Shown: positions 43,800 through 52,312 of the stretch, piece by piece
Layout: each line of letters starts with the position of its first letter
Numbering within the stretch: position 1 is the first letter of the stretch
Assembly: GCF_000373385.1 (NCBI RefSeq)
Contig: NZ_KB891332.1
Location: 1 to 63,554 of the forward strand
Source of the DNA: Thiobacillus thioparus DSM 505
Lineage (GTDB): Bacteria > Pseudomonadota > Gammaproteobacteria > Burkholderiales > Thiobacillaceae
Direction: 5' to 3'
Length of the DNA: 63,554 nt
Made by a program: the position numbers and the translations under genes
Notes under the pieces: generated by a model
The model's input: the letters and a program-made list of their open reading frames with translations, nothing else
Database searches by the model: none
Told to the model about the DNA's origin: nothing

Positions 43800-45358
43800 A
43801 AGCCGGCATCGCCATCGGTTTTGTCGCGTTCCCCACCTGGAGCCGCGGCGCCGCGGCGCCCGTGCTGCCGAAGACCGTTGGCAAAGCCCGCCATTTCGAC
43901 TATGCCGCGCTCAAGGGGCAAGCCCAGGCGCTGGCGGCCCGCGCCTATCAGCCCCCGAGCGAGGCGCTTCCCGAAAGCGTGCAGAAGCTCGACTGGGACC
44001 AGTTCCAGGCGATTCGCTACAGCCCCGATCATGCCTTGTGGGCAAACGAGCGGCTGCGCTTCGAGGCGCGGTTTTTTCACCTGGGCCTGTTTTTCAAGAC
44101 ACCGGTTCGCATGTTTGAAGTACAGGACGGCCAGGCGCAGGAAATCGCCTACGATCCCGCCATGTTCGATTACGGCAAAAGCGGAGTGCGGAGTGCGCAC
44201 CTGCCACAGGATCTCGGTTTTGCCGGCTTCCAGCTTTTCTATCACACCGACCACAAGCGCGACATCGTCGCCTTCCTCGGCGCAAGCTATTTCCGCGCGG
44301 TCGGGGGTGACATGCAATATGGCATCTCGACGCGCGGCCTGGCGATCGACAGCGGCATGTCGCGCAGCGAGGAATTCCCGCGTTTCACCGCCTTCTGGTT
44401 CGAGCGACCCGAGCCCGAATCGGACATGCTCACGGTCTATGCATTGATGGATTCTCCGAGCGTCGCCGGCGCCTATCGTTTCATCATCCATCCGGCGTCG
44501 CTGCTGGTCATGGACGTCGATGCCGCGCTTTACCCGCGTAAGCCGATCGAGCGGCTCGGCGTCGCACCGCTGACCAGCATGTTCCTCTTCGGCGAGAACG
44601 AAAATCGCATCAACCACGACTGGCGGCCGGAGATCCACGACTCGGACGGGCTGGCGATATGGCGCGGAAATGGCGAGTGGATCTGGCGGCCGCTGGTCAA
44701 TCCGGCGGACCTGCGTTTCAACGCCTACGCCGACGACAGCCCACGCGGCTTCGGCCTGCTCCAGCGCGACCGCAATTTCGACCACTATCAGGACGACGGC
44801 GCCTTCTACGAACGCCGGCCCAGCCTCTGGGTCGAGCCACGCTCGGATTGGGGCAAAGGGTCGGTCCAACTGGTCGAATTGCCGGCGTCCGACGAGACCT
44901 CCGACAACATCGTTGCATTCTGGAACCCGGCCGAGAAACCCCAACCCGGCCAGGAGTTGCTGTTCGCCTATCGTCTCTACTGGGGTGACAAGCCGCCGGT
45001 TACCGCACCGCTTGCCCGGGTCGTCGCCACCCGTACCGGCCTCGGCGGCATTGTGGGGCAGAAGCGCAAATACTTCTCCTGGCGTTTCGCAGTCGATTTT
45101 GCAGGGGGCGATCTCACCATGCTCGGCAAGGACACGGTTGTCGAACCGGTGATCGCCGTTTCGCGCGGTAAAGTCGAGATCACATCAGTGCGCCCCTTGG
45201 CATCAATACAGGGATTGCGCGCGATGTTCGACCTGAAACCAACCGATACGGATCCGGCCCCGATCAACCTCCGTATGTTTTTGCGGGCGGACGGCCAGCC
45301 TTTGACGGAGACCTGGCTGTATCAATGGACACCGCCGCAGGTGCGGCCGCCCTTGTAA
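43778..45358 (+). CDS. opgD: Glucan biosynthesis protein OpgD (MdoD)
   Basis: A 526-residue paralogue of OpgG. It begins MHRRSFLKAGIAIGFVAFP, a Tat signal with RRSFLK, as known for OpgD, so it is probably exported folded. The mature part has DWDQFQAIRYSPDHALW, FLGASYFRAVGGDMQYGISTRGLAID and HDSDGLAIWRGNGEWIWRPL. OpgD controls glucan backbone length in E. coli, where its gene lies apart from opgGH. Here it is in the same operon, overlapping opgH. A longer upstream frame exists only because it is open antisense-free inside opgH; it has no family support. Confidence 0.92.
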   Translation: MHRRSFLKAGIAIGFVAFPTWSRGAAAPVLPKTVGKARHFDYAALKGQAQALAARAYQPPSEALPESVQKLDWDQFQAIRYSPDHALWANERLRFEARFFHLGLFFKTPVRMFEVQDGQAQEIAYDPAMFDYGKSGVRSAHLPQDLGFAGFQLFYHTDHKRDIVAFLGASYFRAVGGDMQYGISTRGLAIDSGMSRSEEFPRFTAFWFERPEPESDMLTVYALMDSPSVAGAYRFIIHPASLLVMDVDAALYPRKPIERLGVAPLTSMFLFGENENRINHDWRPEIHDSDGLAIWRGNGEWIWRPLVNPADLRFNAYADDSPRGFGLLQRDRNFDHYQDDGAFYERRPSLWVEPRSDWGKGSVQLVELPASDETSDNIVAFWNPAEKPQPGQELLFAYRLYWGDKPPVTAPLARVVATRTGLGGIVGQKRKYFSWRFAVDFAGGDLTMLGKDTVVEPVIAVSRGKVEITSVRPLASIQGLRAMFDLKPTDTDPAPINLRMFLRADGQPLTETWLYQWTPPQVRPPL

Positions 45359-45490
45359 CGTCCGGCGGACCCTGCTGAGCCCCTTGGAATCCGCGCCGCG
45401 GATGGCAGCCGCCTCTGGCGCGGGCCGGGAAATCCTGCGGCGTTCCACAGCCCCGCACGACATGACCATCGCGCTCATCCGCAGCCAAAA

Positions 45491-45514
45491 AAGCCCGACG
45501 CCGAGGTCGGGCTT
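45491..45514 (-). terminator. Rho-independent terminator of the PEP-CTERM gene
   Basis: On the minus strand, a 9-bp stem (AAGCCCGAC with GTCGGGCTT) with loop CTCGGC is followed by a T-run (TTTTTT within TTTTTTGG). It lies 40 bases behind the stop of the PEP-CTERM gene. On the plus strand the hairpin is not followed by T residues. Confidence 0.75.
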
Positions 45515-45553
45515 GAGCACCAGGGCTGCCTGGGCACCCTTGAGGGCGGCCGG

Positions 45554-46156
45554 TCAGGCCCGTTTGCGCCGCACTATACCCAGGCCGAGCAGACCCAGGC
45601 CAAGCAGGCCCACGGTGGCCGGTTCCGGCACCCCGTTGCTCCGCGGTTGCACGGACAAGGTCAGCGTGTAGGCACCCGGATCAATCGAGATCAGGTTTTC
45701 AATATGCGACACGGCACCGAATCCGGCCGACGGCAAGCCATCCATGAACCAGACCTGGTTGCTGGCATTGATCGCATACATTTCGTAATCGCCGATGCCG
45801 ATGTAATAGATCCCGGCACTGATGGCGTAGGTCAGCATCGAATCGAGGCCACCCGAATCATCGTTTCCGATCAGGGCCTGAAAGCCCGCATCGAACAGGG
45901 CGATGTTAGTATCCAAATTCGTCCCAATCTGGCCCGTGGCGTTGATCGTCAGCAGACCGCCGGTAGCGAAAACGAGTTTGTACACATCGCCTTCGTCGCC
46001 CTGGCCGATTGTGCCTTGGATCTGCATATCAGTTGCCAGTTGGGCTGACGCCAGGAAATTCGAGGCATCGCCCGATTCGATATACGTGGCATGGGCCGAG
46101 CTCATGCCCGCCGCCAGTAGGAGCGCGAGGCTCAGTTTATTCAGGCTGGTTTTCAT
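45554..46156 (-). CDS. PEP-CTERM sorting-domain protein with PPC-like domain
   Basis: A 200-residue exported protein. Signal peptide 1-23 (MKTSLNKLSLALLLAAGMSSAHA). The middle (about 45-150) resembles a pre-peptidase C-terminal domain, with GDEGDVYKLVF, NIALFDAGF and AGIYYIGIGDYE. The C terminus is a textbook PEP-CTERM: VPEPATVGLLGLGLLGLG and RRKRA. Such proteins are processed by exosortase and go to the cell surface or exopolysaccharide. No exosortase or EPS genes are in the window. A sigma-54 type promoter and a leader hairpin lie upstream. Start at 46156 with GGAG six bases before. Confidence 0.88.
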   Translation of the reverse strand: MKTSLNKLSLALLLAAGMSSAHATYIESGDASNFLASAQLATDMQIQGTIGQGDEGDVYKLVFATGGLLTINATGQIGTNLDTNIALFDAGFQALIGNDDSGGLDSMLTYAISAGIYYIGIGDYEMYAINASNQVWFMDGLPSAGFGAVSHIENLISIDPGAYTLTLSVQPRSNGVPEPATVGLLGLGLLGLGIVRRKRA

Positions 46157-46186
46157 TTTCTCCGCTTTCCGCTTGATCTTGTTTGT

Positions 46187-46230
46187 GCTGGCGGGCAGAT
46201 TTTCCATTCCTTGCATCTGCCCGTTCCAGC
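46187..46230 (-). other. Leader hairpin of the PEP-CTERM mRNA
   Basis: Arms GCTGGCGGGCAGA (46187-46199) and TCTGCCCG/CCAGC (46216-46230) pair over 13 bases with a two-base bulge and a 16-base loop. It begins almost at the predicted transcription start and ends 31 bases before the start codon. It could protect or control the message, or be an operator. Confidence 0.5.
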
Positions 46231-46243
46231 CTGCCAGTGAATT

Positions 46244-46259
46244 AGCACGGAGCATGCCA
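46244..46259 (-). promoter_or_regulatory. Sigma-54 (-24/-12) promoter candidate of the PEP-CTERM gene
   Basis: The minus strand reads TGGCATGCTCCGTGCT. It matches the RpoN consensus (TGGCAC-N5-TTGCT) except at two positions and keeps the GG-N10-GC spacing exactly. Start of transcription would be near 46232. An 11-base palindrome GTATTCAATAC at 46285-46295 lies upstream. Confidence 0.6.
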
Positions 46260-46410
46260 ACCCATACGCGCACAACAGAATCCAGTATTCAATACAATGA
46301 CTTACAAATATCGTGTGCGCCCACGCCCCAGCTGGGAGGGCTCATTCGGAGCGATTTGTAAAATCCTTCGACAGCACGTACGCACTACGCCACCCGCGCC
46401 CCGCTTCGTT

Positions 46411-47175
46411 TCAGACGATGGCCTGGTAGCCCAGCGCAGCGCCGGTCTGTCCGGCGGCTTTTTTCAAGGCCTCGGCCCAGCCCGGTTTGTGGCGATCGGC
46501 CGGCGCCGAGATCGACAGGCCTGCCACCAGCTTGCCTTCGGCATCGCGTATCGGCGCGCCGATGCAGGCCACACCCAGTTCGGCCTCCTCGCGGTCGCGG
46601 GCCAGTTGTTCGCGACGGATGGTGTCCAGTTCACCCGACAGGCGTTCCAGCGTGGTCAAGGTATTCGGCGTATAGGCCGGCAGGCCGGTACGCTCGGCAT
46701 AGCCCATTACCCCGCTGGCGCTGTCCTCGGCAAGGAAGATCTTGCCGACCGCGGTGACGTGAAGCGGCGCATGCGCTCCCACCACCTGCACCACCTGAAT
46801 CAGCGTCTGGCCGCCCGACACCCGCTCGACGTAGACCGCCTCGTCGCCGCGCCGCACAATCAGGTTGACCGTCTCACCGGTCAACTCGGCCAGTTGCTGC
46901 ATATACGGCATCGCCACCTGGCGGATATTCAGCCGCGCACGTAAGCGATTGCCCACTTCCAGCCAACGTACGCCCAAGTCATACTCGCCGGCGCCTGTCT
47001 TCTCGATCAAGCCATGCGCCATCAGTGCACCGAGAATGCGGTGGGCGCTGGCGGTATGCAGGCCGGCCTGCTCGGCTAACCGGGTCAGGCTGGCCGGACC
47101 CGGCGCGCGGGCGAGTACACCGACCAGCGCCATGGCGCGGTCGATGACCTGGATGGAAGAAGCACCTTTTTTCAT
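46411..47175 (-). CDS. IclR-family transcriptional regulator
   Basis: A 254-residue regulator. Residues 5-65 form the winged helix (ASLTRLAEQAGLHTASAHRILGALMAHGLIEK), and about 75-250 the IclR effector domain with VNLIVRRGDEAVYVERVSG and VACIGAPIRDAEGKLVAGLSISAP. It is divergent from the TPP-enzyme/kinase/glycolate-oxidase operon, and its start codon lies inside the operator-like site at 47170-47184, so it probably controls both itself and the operon. The ligand is likely a metabolite of the glycolate pathway; that is inference. A longer start at 47193 is possible. Confidence 0.88.
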   Translation of the reverse strand: MKKGASSIQVIDRAMALVGVLARAPGPASLTRLAEQAGLHTASAHRILGALMAHGLIEKTGAGEYDLGVRWLEVGNRLRARLNIRQVAMPYMQQLAELTGETVNLIVRRGDEAVYVERVSGGQTLIQVVQVVGAHAPLHVTAVGKIFLAEDSASGVMGYAERTGLPAYTPNTLTTLERLSGELDTIRREQLARDREEAELGVACIGAPIRDAEGKLVAGLSISAPADRHKPGWAEALKKAAGQTGAALGYQAIV

Positions 47176-47184
47176 AAAGTGAAA
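47170..47184. promoter_or_regulatory. IclR-type operator, outer site at the regulator start
   Basis: TTTCATAAAGTGAAA is an inverted repeat with arms TTTCA and TGAAA separated by five bases. It is 13/15 identical to the site at 47259-47273 and covers the IclR start codon. Confidence 0.55.
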
Positions 47185-47187
47185 ATT

Positions 47188-47204
47188 TATCACGCAATGT
47201 GAAA
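47188..47204. promoter_or_regulatory. IclR-type operator, inner site on the regulator side
   Basis: TATCACGCAATGTGAAA resembles the 17-base palindrome at 47239-47255, with one arm (ATGTGAAA) identical. Its centre is 19 bases from the outer site. It lies just before the -35 of the operon promoter. Confidence 0.5.
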
Positions 47205-47233
47205 TTGTTGGCAGTTTACTGCTTCAATACGTT
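47205..47233 (+). promoter_or_regulatory. Possible promoter of the glycolate operon
   Basis: TTGTTG at 47205-47210 and TACGTT at 47228-47233 are separated by 17 bases. The palindromic operator at 47238 follows directly, in the transcription start region, which would allow repression. Confidence 0.4.
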
Positions 47234-47237
47234 CATC

Positions 47238-47256
47238 GTTTCACATCATGTGAAAC
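47238..47256. promoter_or_regulatory. IclR-type operator, perfect 19-base palindrome
   Basis: GTTTCACATCATGTGAAAC is a perfect inverted repeat with nine-base arms and a single central C. It is the strongest of the four related sites between the IclR gene and the operon. Confidence 0.65.
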
Positions 47257-47258
47257 AT

Positions 47259-47273
47259 TTTCATATTGTGAAA
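47259..47273. promoter_or_regulatory. IclR-type operator, outer site at the operon start
   Basis: TTTCATATTGTGAAA is the near copy of the site at 47170-47184. Its right end overlaps the ribosome site (AAAGG) of the first operon gene. Its centre is 19 bases from that of the perfect palindrome. Confidence 0.55.
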
Positions 47274-47282
47274 GGCATAGCC

Positions 47283-49508
47283 ATGAGCGCCCAGATGCAG
47301 CCCGCCCTCGAGACCTTCCCTGCGTTTTGCGAAGGCATCCAGTATTTCGCCGACAGCTTCCCCGAAATCGACCGCCTGGGCACAGCGCCGCTGCTGGGCC
47401 CGAATCAGCCCGCACTGCCGGACGCCATCAGCGAGGCCGCGGTCTATCAAACACTGCTGGCCGCCGACGCGCTGCGCTACCTGACCCTGCAGATCACCGG
47501 CAGCAAGTCCTCCGGCCATCCCGGCGGCTTCGCCTCCAGCGCCGACGCGGTCGCCGCGCTGCATCTGCTGGGCCACCGCAACATGGTGACCGAGGTCGGC
47601 CACCACGCGCCAGGCTTCTATTCGGCGATGTTCCTCGACACCTCGCTCGAGGACATGGGCATTCACACGGTGGCAGAGATGCGCACCCGCTTCCGCGAGC
47701 GCCACGGTCTCCTCGGTCACTTGTCGGGTGCGATCCCCGGCCTGCTCGCGCCCGCCGGGCCGCTCGGACAAGGCCAGCATTTCGCCATGGCCGGCGCTTA
47801 TCTGCACCGCGACAAACTGTTCCCGGTCACCATCGGCGACGGCGGGTTGGGCGAACCCTACATCATGAGTGCGTTCCAGCATTTCGCCACCGCCTACCCC
47901 GACGTCACCAACTACTTGCCGGTGCTGGTGTGGAACGGCTATTCGCAGGAACACCACAGCATGGTGTCGCTGTGGGACAACACGCGCATGACCGACTACT
48001 GGCGCGCGCACGGCTTCGACGACGTCCATCTGATCGACGCCCGCGACTTCGCCGACACGCCCGGCGCGCCGGTGTACACGGACAGCACCACGTTCGGCTT
48101 CGCCGCGCGTATGGCTTTCACCGGCGCCGTGCTCAAAGCCTGCGCTGCCGCAGCGAAGAGCGCCCTGTCCGGCCGCCGCGCCTGCCTCATCATCAAGCAG
48201 CTGAAGGGCGCGGGCGTGCACGCCACTGGCGCCAAGTCGCACAACCTCTATGCCCACCACACGCTCGACTCCGACGACGTGAAATCCGGGCTGCAGCGCC
48301 GCGCGCTTCCAGCGAAAGCTTGGGCGATCACCCGCGAGAATTTCCGCCACGCTGGCGGCGGGCCCGCCGCACGCGTGGCGGTGACCGAAAGCGTGCGCGA
48401 CCTGCCCAGCCTGGATGGCCTGCCCCTGACCGAATTCGCCGTCGGCGAAAACCATGTGCCTACCACCGCCTTCGGCAATGTGGTCGGCGAGGTGGGTAGG
48501 CGCGACCCGATGTTTGTGGTCACCAACGCCGACGGCAACGAAGCCTCGGGCATGGCCAACATCAACAAGGCGTTGACGATCCGCCACCCGACCGCCGACG
48601 AACTGTATTTCCAGGGCCCGTCCGGCCAGGTCTACGAACCGCTCAACGAAGATGCGTGCGCCGGTCTCGCGGTGGGCGTCGCGCTGTTCGGCGGCCGCAG
48701 CCTGTGGTGCAGCTATGAGTCGTTCGCGATCAACGGCCTGCCGATCTGGCAGACGGTGACGCAGGCGATGGCCGAATTGCGCCGGCCGACGCCGGCGACG
48801 GTGTGCCTGTTCACCGCCGGGGCGCTCGAGCAGGGCCGCAACGGCTGGACCCACCAGCGTCCCGAAGTCGAAAGCTACTTCGCCGCGATGATGCGCAACG
48901 GCAACGTCTACCCGTTGTTCCCGGTCGACGCCAACATGATCCAGGCGAGCTACGGCTGGGCGCTGAAGCAGAAGAACAAGGGCATCGTCATCACCGCCTC
49001 GAAGTCGCCGCTGCCGGTGCGTACCTCGCTCGCGCAGGGCGAGGCCGCCATCGAGCAGGGCGCGATCGTGCTGCATGAGCATGCCGGCAAGAAATCGGTC
49101 GTGTTTGCCGTGACCGGCGACATGGTGCTGCAGCCGGTGTTCGCCGCTGCCGAGAAACTGGCCGAATCCGGCATCGGCTCCCGCATCGTCGCCGTGGTCA
49201 ACCCGCGTCGCCTGTACCGTCCGGGCGACGTGCTGTGGGGCAGCGTGTCGGAGCCCGACGGCCGCTTCATGGACGACGACTCCTTCAAGGCGATGTTCCA
49301 CGGCGACGTCCTGCTCGGCATCAGCGGCGGCCCGTCGGCGCCGCTCGAGCCGGTTTTGCTGCGTAGCCAGGCCGCCCAGCGGGATGTGTTCTGCTGGAAA
49401 CGCGGCGAAACCACCGCCAGCCCGCAGCAGCTGTTCGACTTCAACGGCATGAATGCGCAGGCGATGAGCGCACGCGCGTTGGCAATGCTGGAGCGCACGG
49501 CATCATGA
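47283..49508 (+). CDS. Transketolase/phosphoketolase-like thiamine-diphosphate enzyme
   Basis: A 741-residue TPP enzyme. The N-terminal pyrophosphate domain has SSGHPGG (76-82), a transketolase motif, and GDGGLGEP (185-192), which with N218 forms the GDG-x(30)-N TPP motif. The pyrimidine domain looks more like phosphoketolase: EPLNED with the likely catalytic Glu456, CSYESFAI, EQGRNGWTHQRPE with H524, and FPVDAN. It is shorter than typical phosphoketolases (about 790) and divergent from both families, so the reaction is not established. It would move a two-carbon ketol unit. It is the first gene of the operon; its stop overlaps the DUF1537 kinase start (ATGA). See findings for a proposed role. 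Confidence 0.8.
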   Translation: MSAQMQPALETFPAFCEGIQYFADSFPEIDRLGTAPLLGPNQPALPDAISEAAVYQTLLAADALRYLTLQITGSKSSGHPGGFASSADAVAALHLLGHRNMVTEVGHHAPGFYSAMFLDTSLEDMGIHTVAEMRTRFRERHGLLGHLSGAIPGLLAPAGPLGQGQHFAMAGAYLHRDKLFPVTIGDGGLGEPYIMSAFQHFATAYPDVTNYLPVLVWNGYSQEHHSMVSLWDNTRMTDYWRAHGFDDVHLIDARDFADTPGAPVYTDSTTFGFAARMAFTGAVLKACAAAAKSALSGRRACLIIKQLKGAGVHATGAKSHNLYAHHTLDSDDVKSGLQRRALPAKAWAITRENFRHAGGGPAARVAVTESVRDLPSLDGLPLTEFAVGENHVPTTAFGNVVGEVGRRDPMFVVTNADGNEASGMANINKALTIRHPTADELYFQGPSGQVYEPLNEDACAGLAVGVALFGGRSLWCSYESFAINGLPIWQTVTQAMAELRRPTPATVCLFTAGALEQGRNGWTHQRPEVESYFAAMMRNGNVYPLFPVDANMIQASYGWALKQKNKGIVITASKSPLPVRTSLAQGEAAIEQGAIVLHEHAGKKSVVFAVTGDMVLQPVFAAAEKLAESGIGSRIVAVVNPRRLYRPGDVLWGSVSEPDGRFMDDDSFKAMFHGDVLLGISGGPSAPLEPVLLRSQAAQRDVFCWKRGETTASPQQLFDFNGMNAQAMSARALAMLERTAS

Positions 49509-50839
49509 GCCCCAAGATCGTCGTTCTCGACGACGATCCCACCGGCTCGCAGACGGTGCATTCCTGTCTGCTGCTGACGCGCTGGGATGTCGCCACGCTG
49601 AAGGCGGCGCTGGCCGATGCGGCGCCGCTGTTCTTCATCCTCACCAATACGCGCGGGATGGATGCGGAACGCGCGGCCGCCGTGACGCGCGAGGTGTGTG
49701 AAAACCTCAGGCTCGCGCTCGCCGATTTCCCCGGCCCGGTCCTGTTCGTGTCGCGCTCGGATTCCACCCTGCGCGGCCACTACCCGGTGGAGACCGACGT
49801 GATGAACGCCGTGCTCGGGCCGTTCGACGCGACGCTGCTGACGCCGGCTTTTTTCGAAGGCGGCCGCATCACGCGTGACAGCACGCATTACCTGATGGTC
49901 GACGGCAAACCGGTGCCGACCCACGAGACCGAGTTCGCGCGCGACTCGGTGTTCGGCTATCGCACGGCGTATCTGCCGGACTATGTCGCCGAGAAGACAA
50001 ACGGTCGCGTGGCATCCGGTTCGGTTCGGTGCCTGACGCTGACCGATCTGCGCACAGGACACGCGGACGCCTGGCTGGCGGCACTGCACGACAATCAGGT
50101 GGGGGTGATCGACGGCGAAACGGCGGACGACTACCGGCTGTTCGCCGATGCTGCGCTGAAGGCCGCGGCCGGCGGCAAGCGATGGCTGTTCCGTAGCGCC
50201 GCCTCGCTGCTCACCGCGTTGGCGAAGCTGCCCCAGCAGCCGGTGGCCGCCGAAGCCTTCGCCACCTTGGTGCGCGACCGTCAGCCCGGCGCGGTCGTGG
50301 TCGGCTCGCACGTCGCCAAGACCACCGCGCAACTCACCGCGTTGCTGAAGGAACGCGGCGTGGTTGGCCTGCCGCTCGACGTTGCCCGCCTGCCCGACGC
50401 TCGCGCCGCGGTAGTCGACGAGCTCACCGCCGGCATCGCCCACGCCCACGCACGCGGCCTCACCCCGGTGGTGTTCACCAGCCGTAGCGAACGGCAATTC
50501 GCCAACATTGCAGAACGCCTGACATTTGGCGAGTCGGTGTCGGGCACGCTGATGGACGTGGTGAAACGGCTGCCGGACACGCTCGGCTTCCTCATCAGCA
50601 AGGGCGGCATCACCTCCAACGACGTGCTCTCGACCGGGCTGGCGCTGACCGCATCGCGCGTGCTGGGGCAGATCCTGCCCGGCGTCACCGTGGTGCAGAC
50701 GCCGCCCGACCATCGTCTACCGCAATTGCCCGTCGTCATCTTCCCCGGCAATGTCGGCGGCGACGGTGCGCTGGCCGAAGCCTATCGACGTCTCGCACCC
50801 TCGCACGCGCAGGCAAGCCCGGCTACACTCGCAGCCTGA
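49505..50839 (+). CDS. DUF1537 four-carbon-acid kinase (OtnK-like)
   Basis: A 444-residue kinase of the DUF1537 family, with [11 protein letters not shown] (residues 6-16), [12 protein letters not shown] (83-94) and the C-terminal ATP-site [17 protein letters not shown]. Characterised members phosphorylate C4 (or related) sugar acids: 3-oxo-tetronate (OtnK), D-threonate (DtnK) and 3-oxo-isoapionate (OiaK). Which applies cannot be read here. The decarboxylase that often accompanies OtnK (OtnC) and the isomerase OtnI are absent. It is translationally coupled to the TPP enzyme, which strongly suggests they act in sequence. Confidence 0.87.
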   Translation: MSPKIVVLDDDPTGSQTVHSCLLLTRWDVATLKAALADAAPLFFILTNTRGMDAERAAAVTREVCENLRLALADFPGPVLFVSRSDSTLRGHYPVETDVMNAVLGPFDATLLTPAFFEGGRITRDSTHYLMVDGKPVPTHETEFARDSVFGYRTAYLPDYVAEKTNGRVASGSVRCLTLTDLRTGHADAWLAALHDNQVGVIDGETADDYRLFADAALKAAAGGKRWLFRSAASLLTALAKLPQQPVAAEAFATLVRDRQPGAVVVGSHVAKTTAQLTALLKERGVVGLPLDVARLPDARAAVVDELTAGIAHAHARGLTPVVFTSRSERQFANIAERLTFGESVSGTLMDVVKRLPDTLGFLISKGGITSNDVLSTGLALTASRVLGQILPGVTVVQTPPDHRLPQLPVVIFPGNVGGDGALAEAYRRLAPSHAQASPATLAA

Positions 50840-50857
50840 ACGTACACATCGCTTTTC

Positions 50858-52312
50858 ATGCTCAGCCCCGCTTTTTTGTCTCAGCTCCGCAAACTGCTGC
50901 CCGACCATTGCGTGCTCCACGCACGCGAGGATCTCGTGCCGTTCGAGAGCGACGGTCTGTCGGCGTACCGCAACATACCCGACGTGGTGGCGCTGCCGGA
51001 AAACGAGTCGCAAGTGGCGGCGATCCTGCGGCTGTGCCATGCCAACCAGGTGGCCGTGGTGGCGCGCGGCGCCGGCACGGGTCTGGCTGCCGGCGCGCTG
51101 CCCGTAGACGGCGCGGTACTGCTGGTGCTGTCCAAGCTCAATCAGATCAGGCACATCGACCCGCTGGCCCGGACGGCGACGGTGCAGCCCGGGGTGCGCA
51201 ACCTCGCAATTTCCGAAGCCGCCGCCGTGCACGGTCTCTATTACGCACCCGACCCGTCGTCACAGATCGCCTGTTCGATCGGCGGCAACGTGGCGGAAAA
51301 CTCCGGCGGCGTGCACTGCCTGAAATACGGTCTCACCGTACACAACATCCTCAAGCTGCGCGCCTGGACCATCGCCGGCGAACTGCTTGAAATCGGCAGC
51401 GACACGCTCGACAGTCCGGGCTACGACCTGCTGGCGTTGATGACCGGATCCGAGGGCATGCTGGCGGTGATCACCGAGGTCACGGTCAAGCTGCTGCCGC
51501 GACCCCAGCGCGCGCAAGTGGTGCTGGCCGCGTTCGACGACGTGGCGAAAGCCGGTGTCGCGGTGGGCAACATCATCGCCGCCGGGGTCATTCCGGCCGG
51601 ACTGGAGATGATGGATCGCCTCGCCATCCAGGCTGCCGAAGCCTTCGTCCACGCCGGCTATCCGCTGGACTGCGAAGCCCTGCTGCTGTGCGAGATTGAC
51701 GGCGTCAACGAGGAAGTCTCGGACGACATCTTCACGGTGCGCGAAGTACTCGCAGCCTCCGGCGCGATCGAGATCCACACGGCCGAGAGCGAGGAACAGC
51801 GCCTCCGGTTCTGGGCCGGGCGCAAGGCGGCGTTCCCTGCCGTAGGGCGGCTGGCGCCCGACTACTACTGCATGGACGGCACCATTCCACGCGCCCAGCT
51901 GCCGCACGTTCTGCGCCGCATCAGTGAAATGAGCATCGAATTCGGGCTGGCCGTCGCCAACGTGTTCCATGCTGGCGACGGCAACCTGCATCCGCTGATC
52001 CTGTTTGACGCCAACCAGCCGGGCGAACTGCATCAGGCCGAAATCTTCGGCAGCAAGATCCTGGAATTGTGCGTGGAGGTCGGCGGCACCATCACCGGCG
52101 AACACGGCGTCGGCCTGGAGAAAATCAACCAGATGTGCGCGCAGTTCGCTACGCCGGAACTGACCCGTTTCCACGAGGTGAAGGCCGCGTTTGATCCCGA
52201 CACGCTTCTCAACCCCGGCAAGGCCGTGCCCGAGCTGCACCGCTGCGCCGAGTGGGGCGCGATGCACATCCACGGCGGCCAGCTCCCGCATCCCGAGTTG
52301 CCGAGGTTCTGA
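50858..52312 (+). CDS. glcD: Glycolate oxidase subunit GlcD (FAD-linked)
   Basis: A 484-residue FAD-linked oxidase subunit that oxidises glycolate (or D-lactate and similar 2-hydroxyacids) to the 2-oxoacid. FAD domain: VVARGAGTGLAAGALP and PDPSSQIACSIGGNVAENSGG; C-terminal cap with HAGDGNLHPLIL and GGTITGEHGVG, the catalytic histidine region. Length matches GlcD. It is followed by glcE with a one-base overlap (TGATG). Together with glcE and glcF it forms the membrane-associated glycolate oxidase complex. Confidence 0.92.
   Translation: MLSPAFLSQLRKLLPDHCVLHAREDLVPFESDGLSAYRNIPDVVALPENESQVAAILRLCHANQVAVVARGAGTGLAAGALPVDGAVLLVLSKLNQIRHIDPLARTATVQPGVRNLAISEAAAVHGLYYAPDPSSQIACSIGGNVAENSGGVHCLKYGLTVHNILKLRAWTIAGELLEIGSDTLDSPGYDLLALMTGSEGMLAVITEVTVKLLPRPQRAQVVLAAFDDVAKAGVAVGNIIAAGVIPAGLEMMDRLAIQAAEAFVHAGYPLDCEALLLCEIDGVNEEVSDDIFTVREVLAASGAIEIHTAESEEQRLRFWAGRKAAFPAVGRLAPDYYCMDGTIPRAQLPHVLRRISEMSIEFGLAVANVFHAGDGNLHPLILFDANQPGELHQAEIFGSKILELCVEVGGTITGEHGVGLEKINQMCAQFATPELTRFHEVKAAFDPDTLLNPGKAVPELHRCAEWGAMHIHGGQLPHPELPRF

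Noticed and set aside
47241..49301. Minus-strand frame of 686 codons antisense to the TPP enzyme
   Set aside because: Same GC-driven artefact; the sense frame has clear TPP motifs and operon signals.
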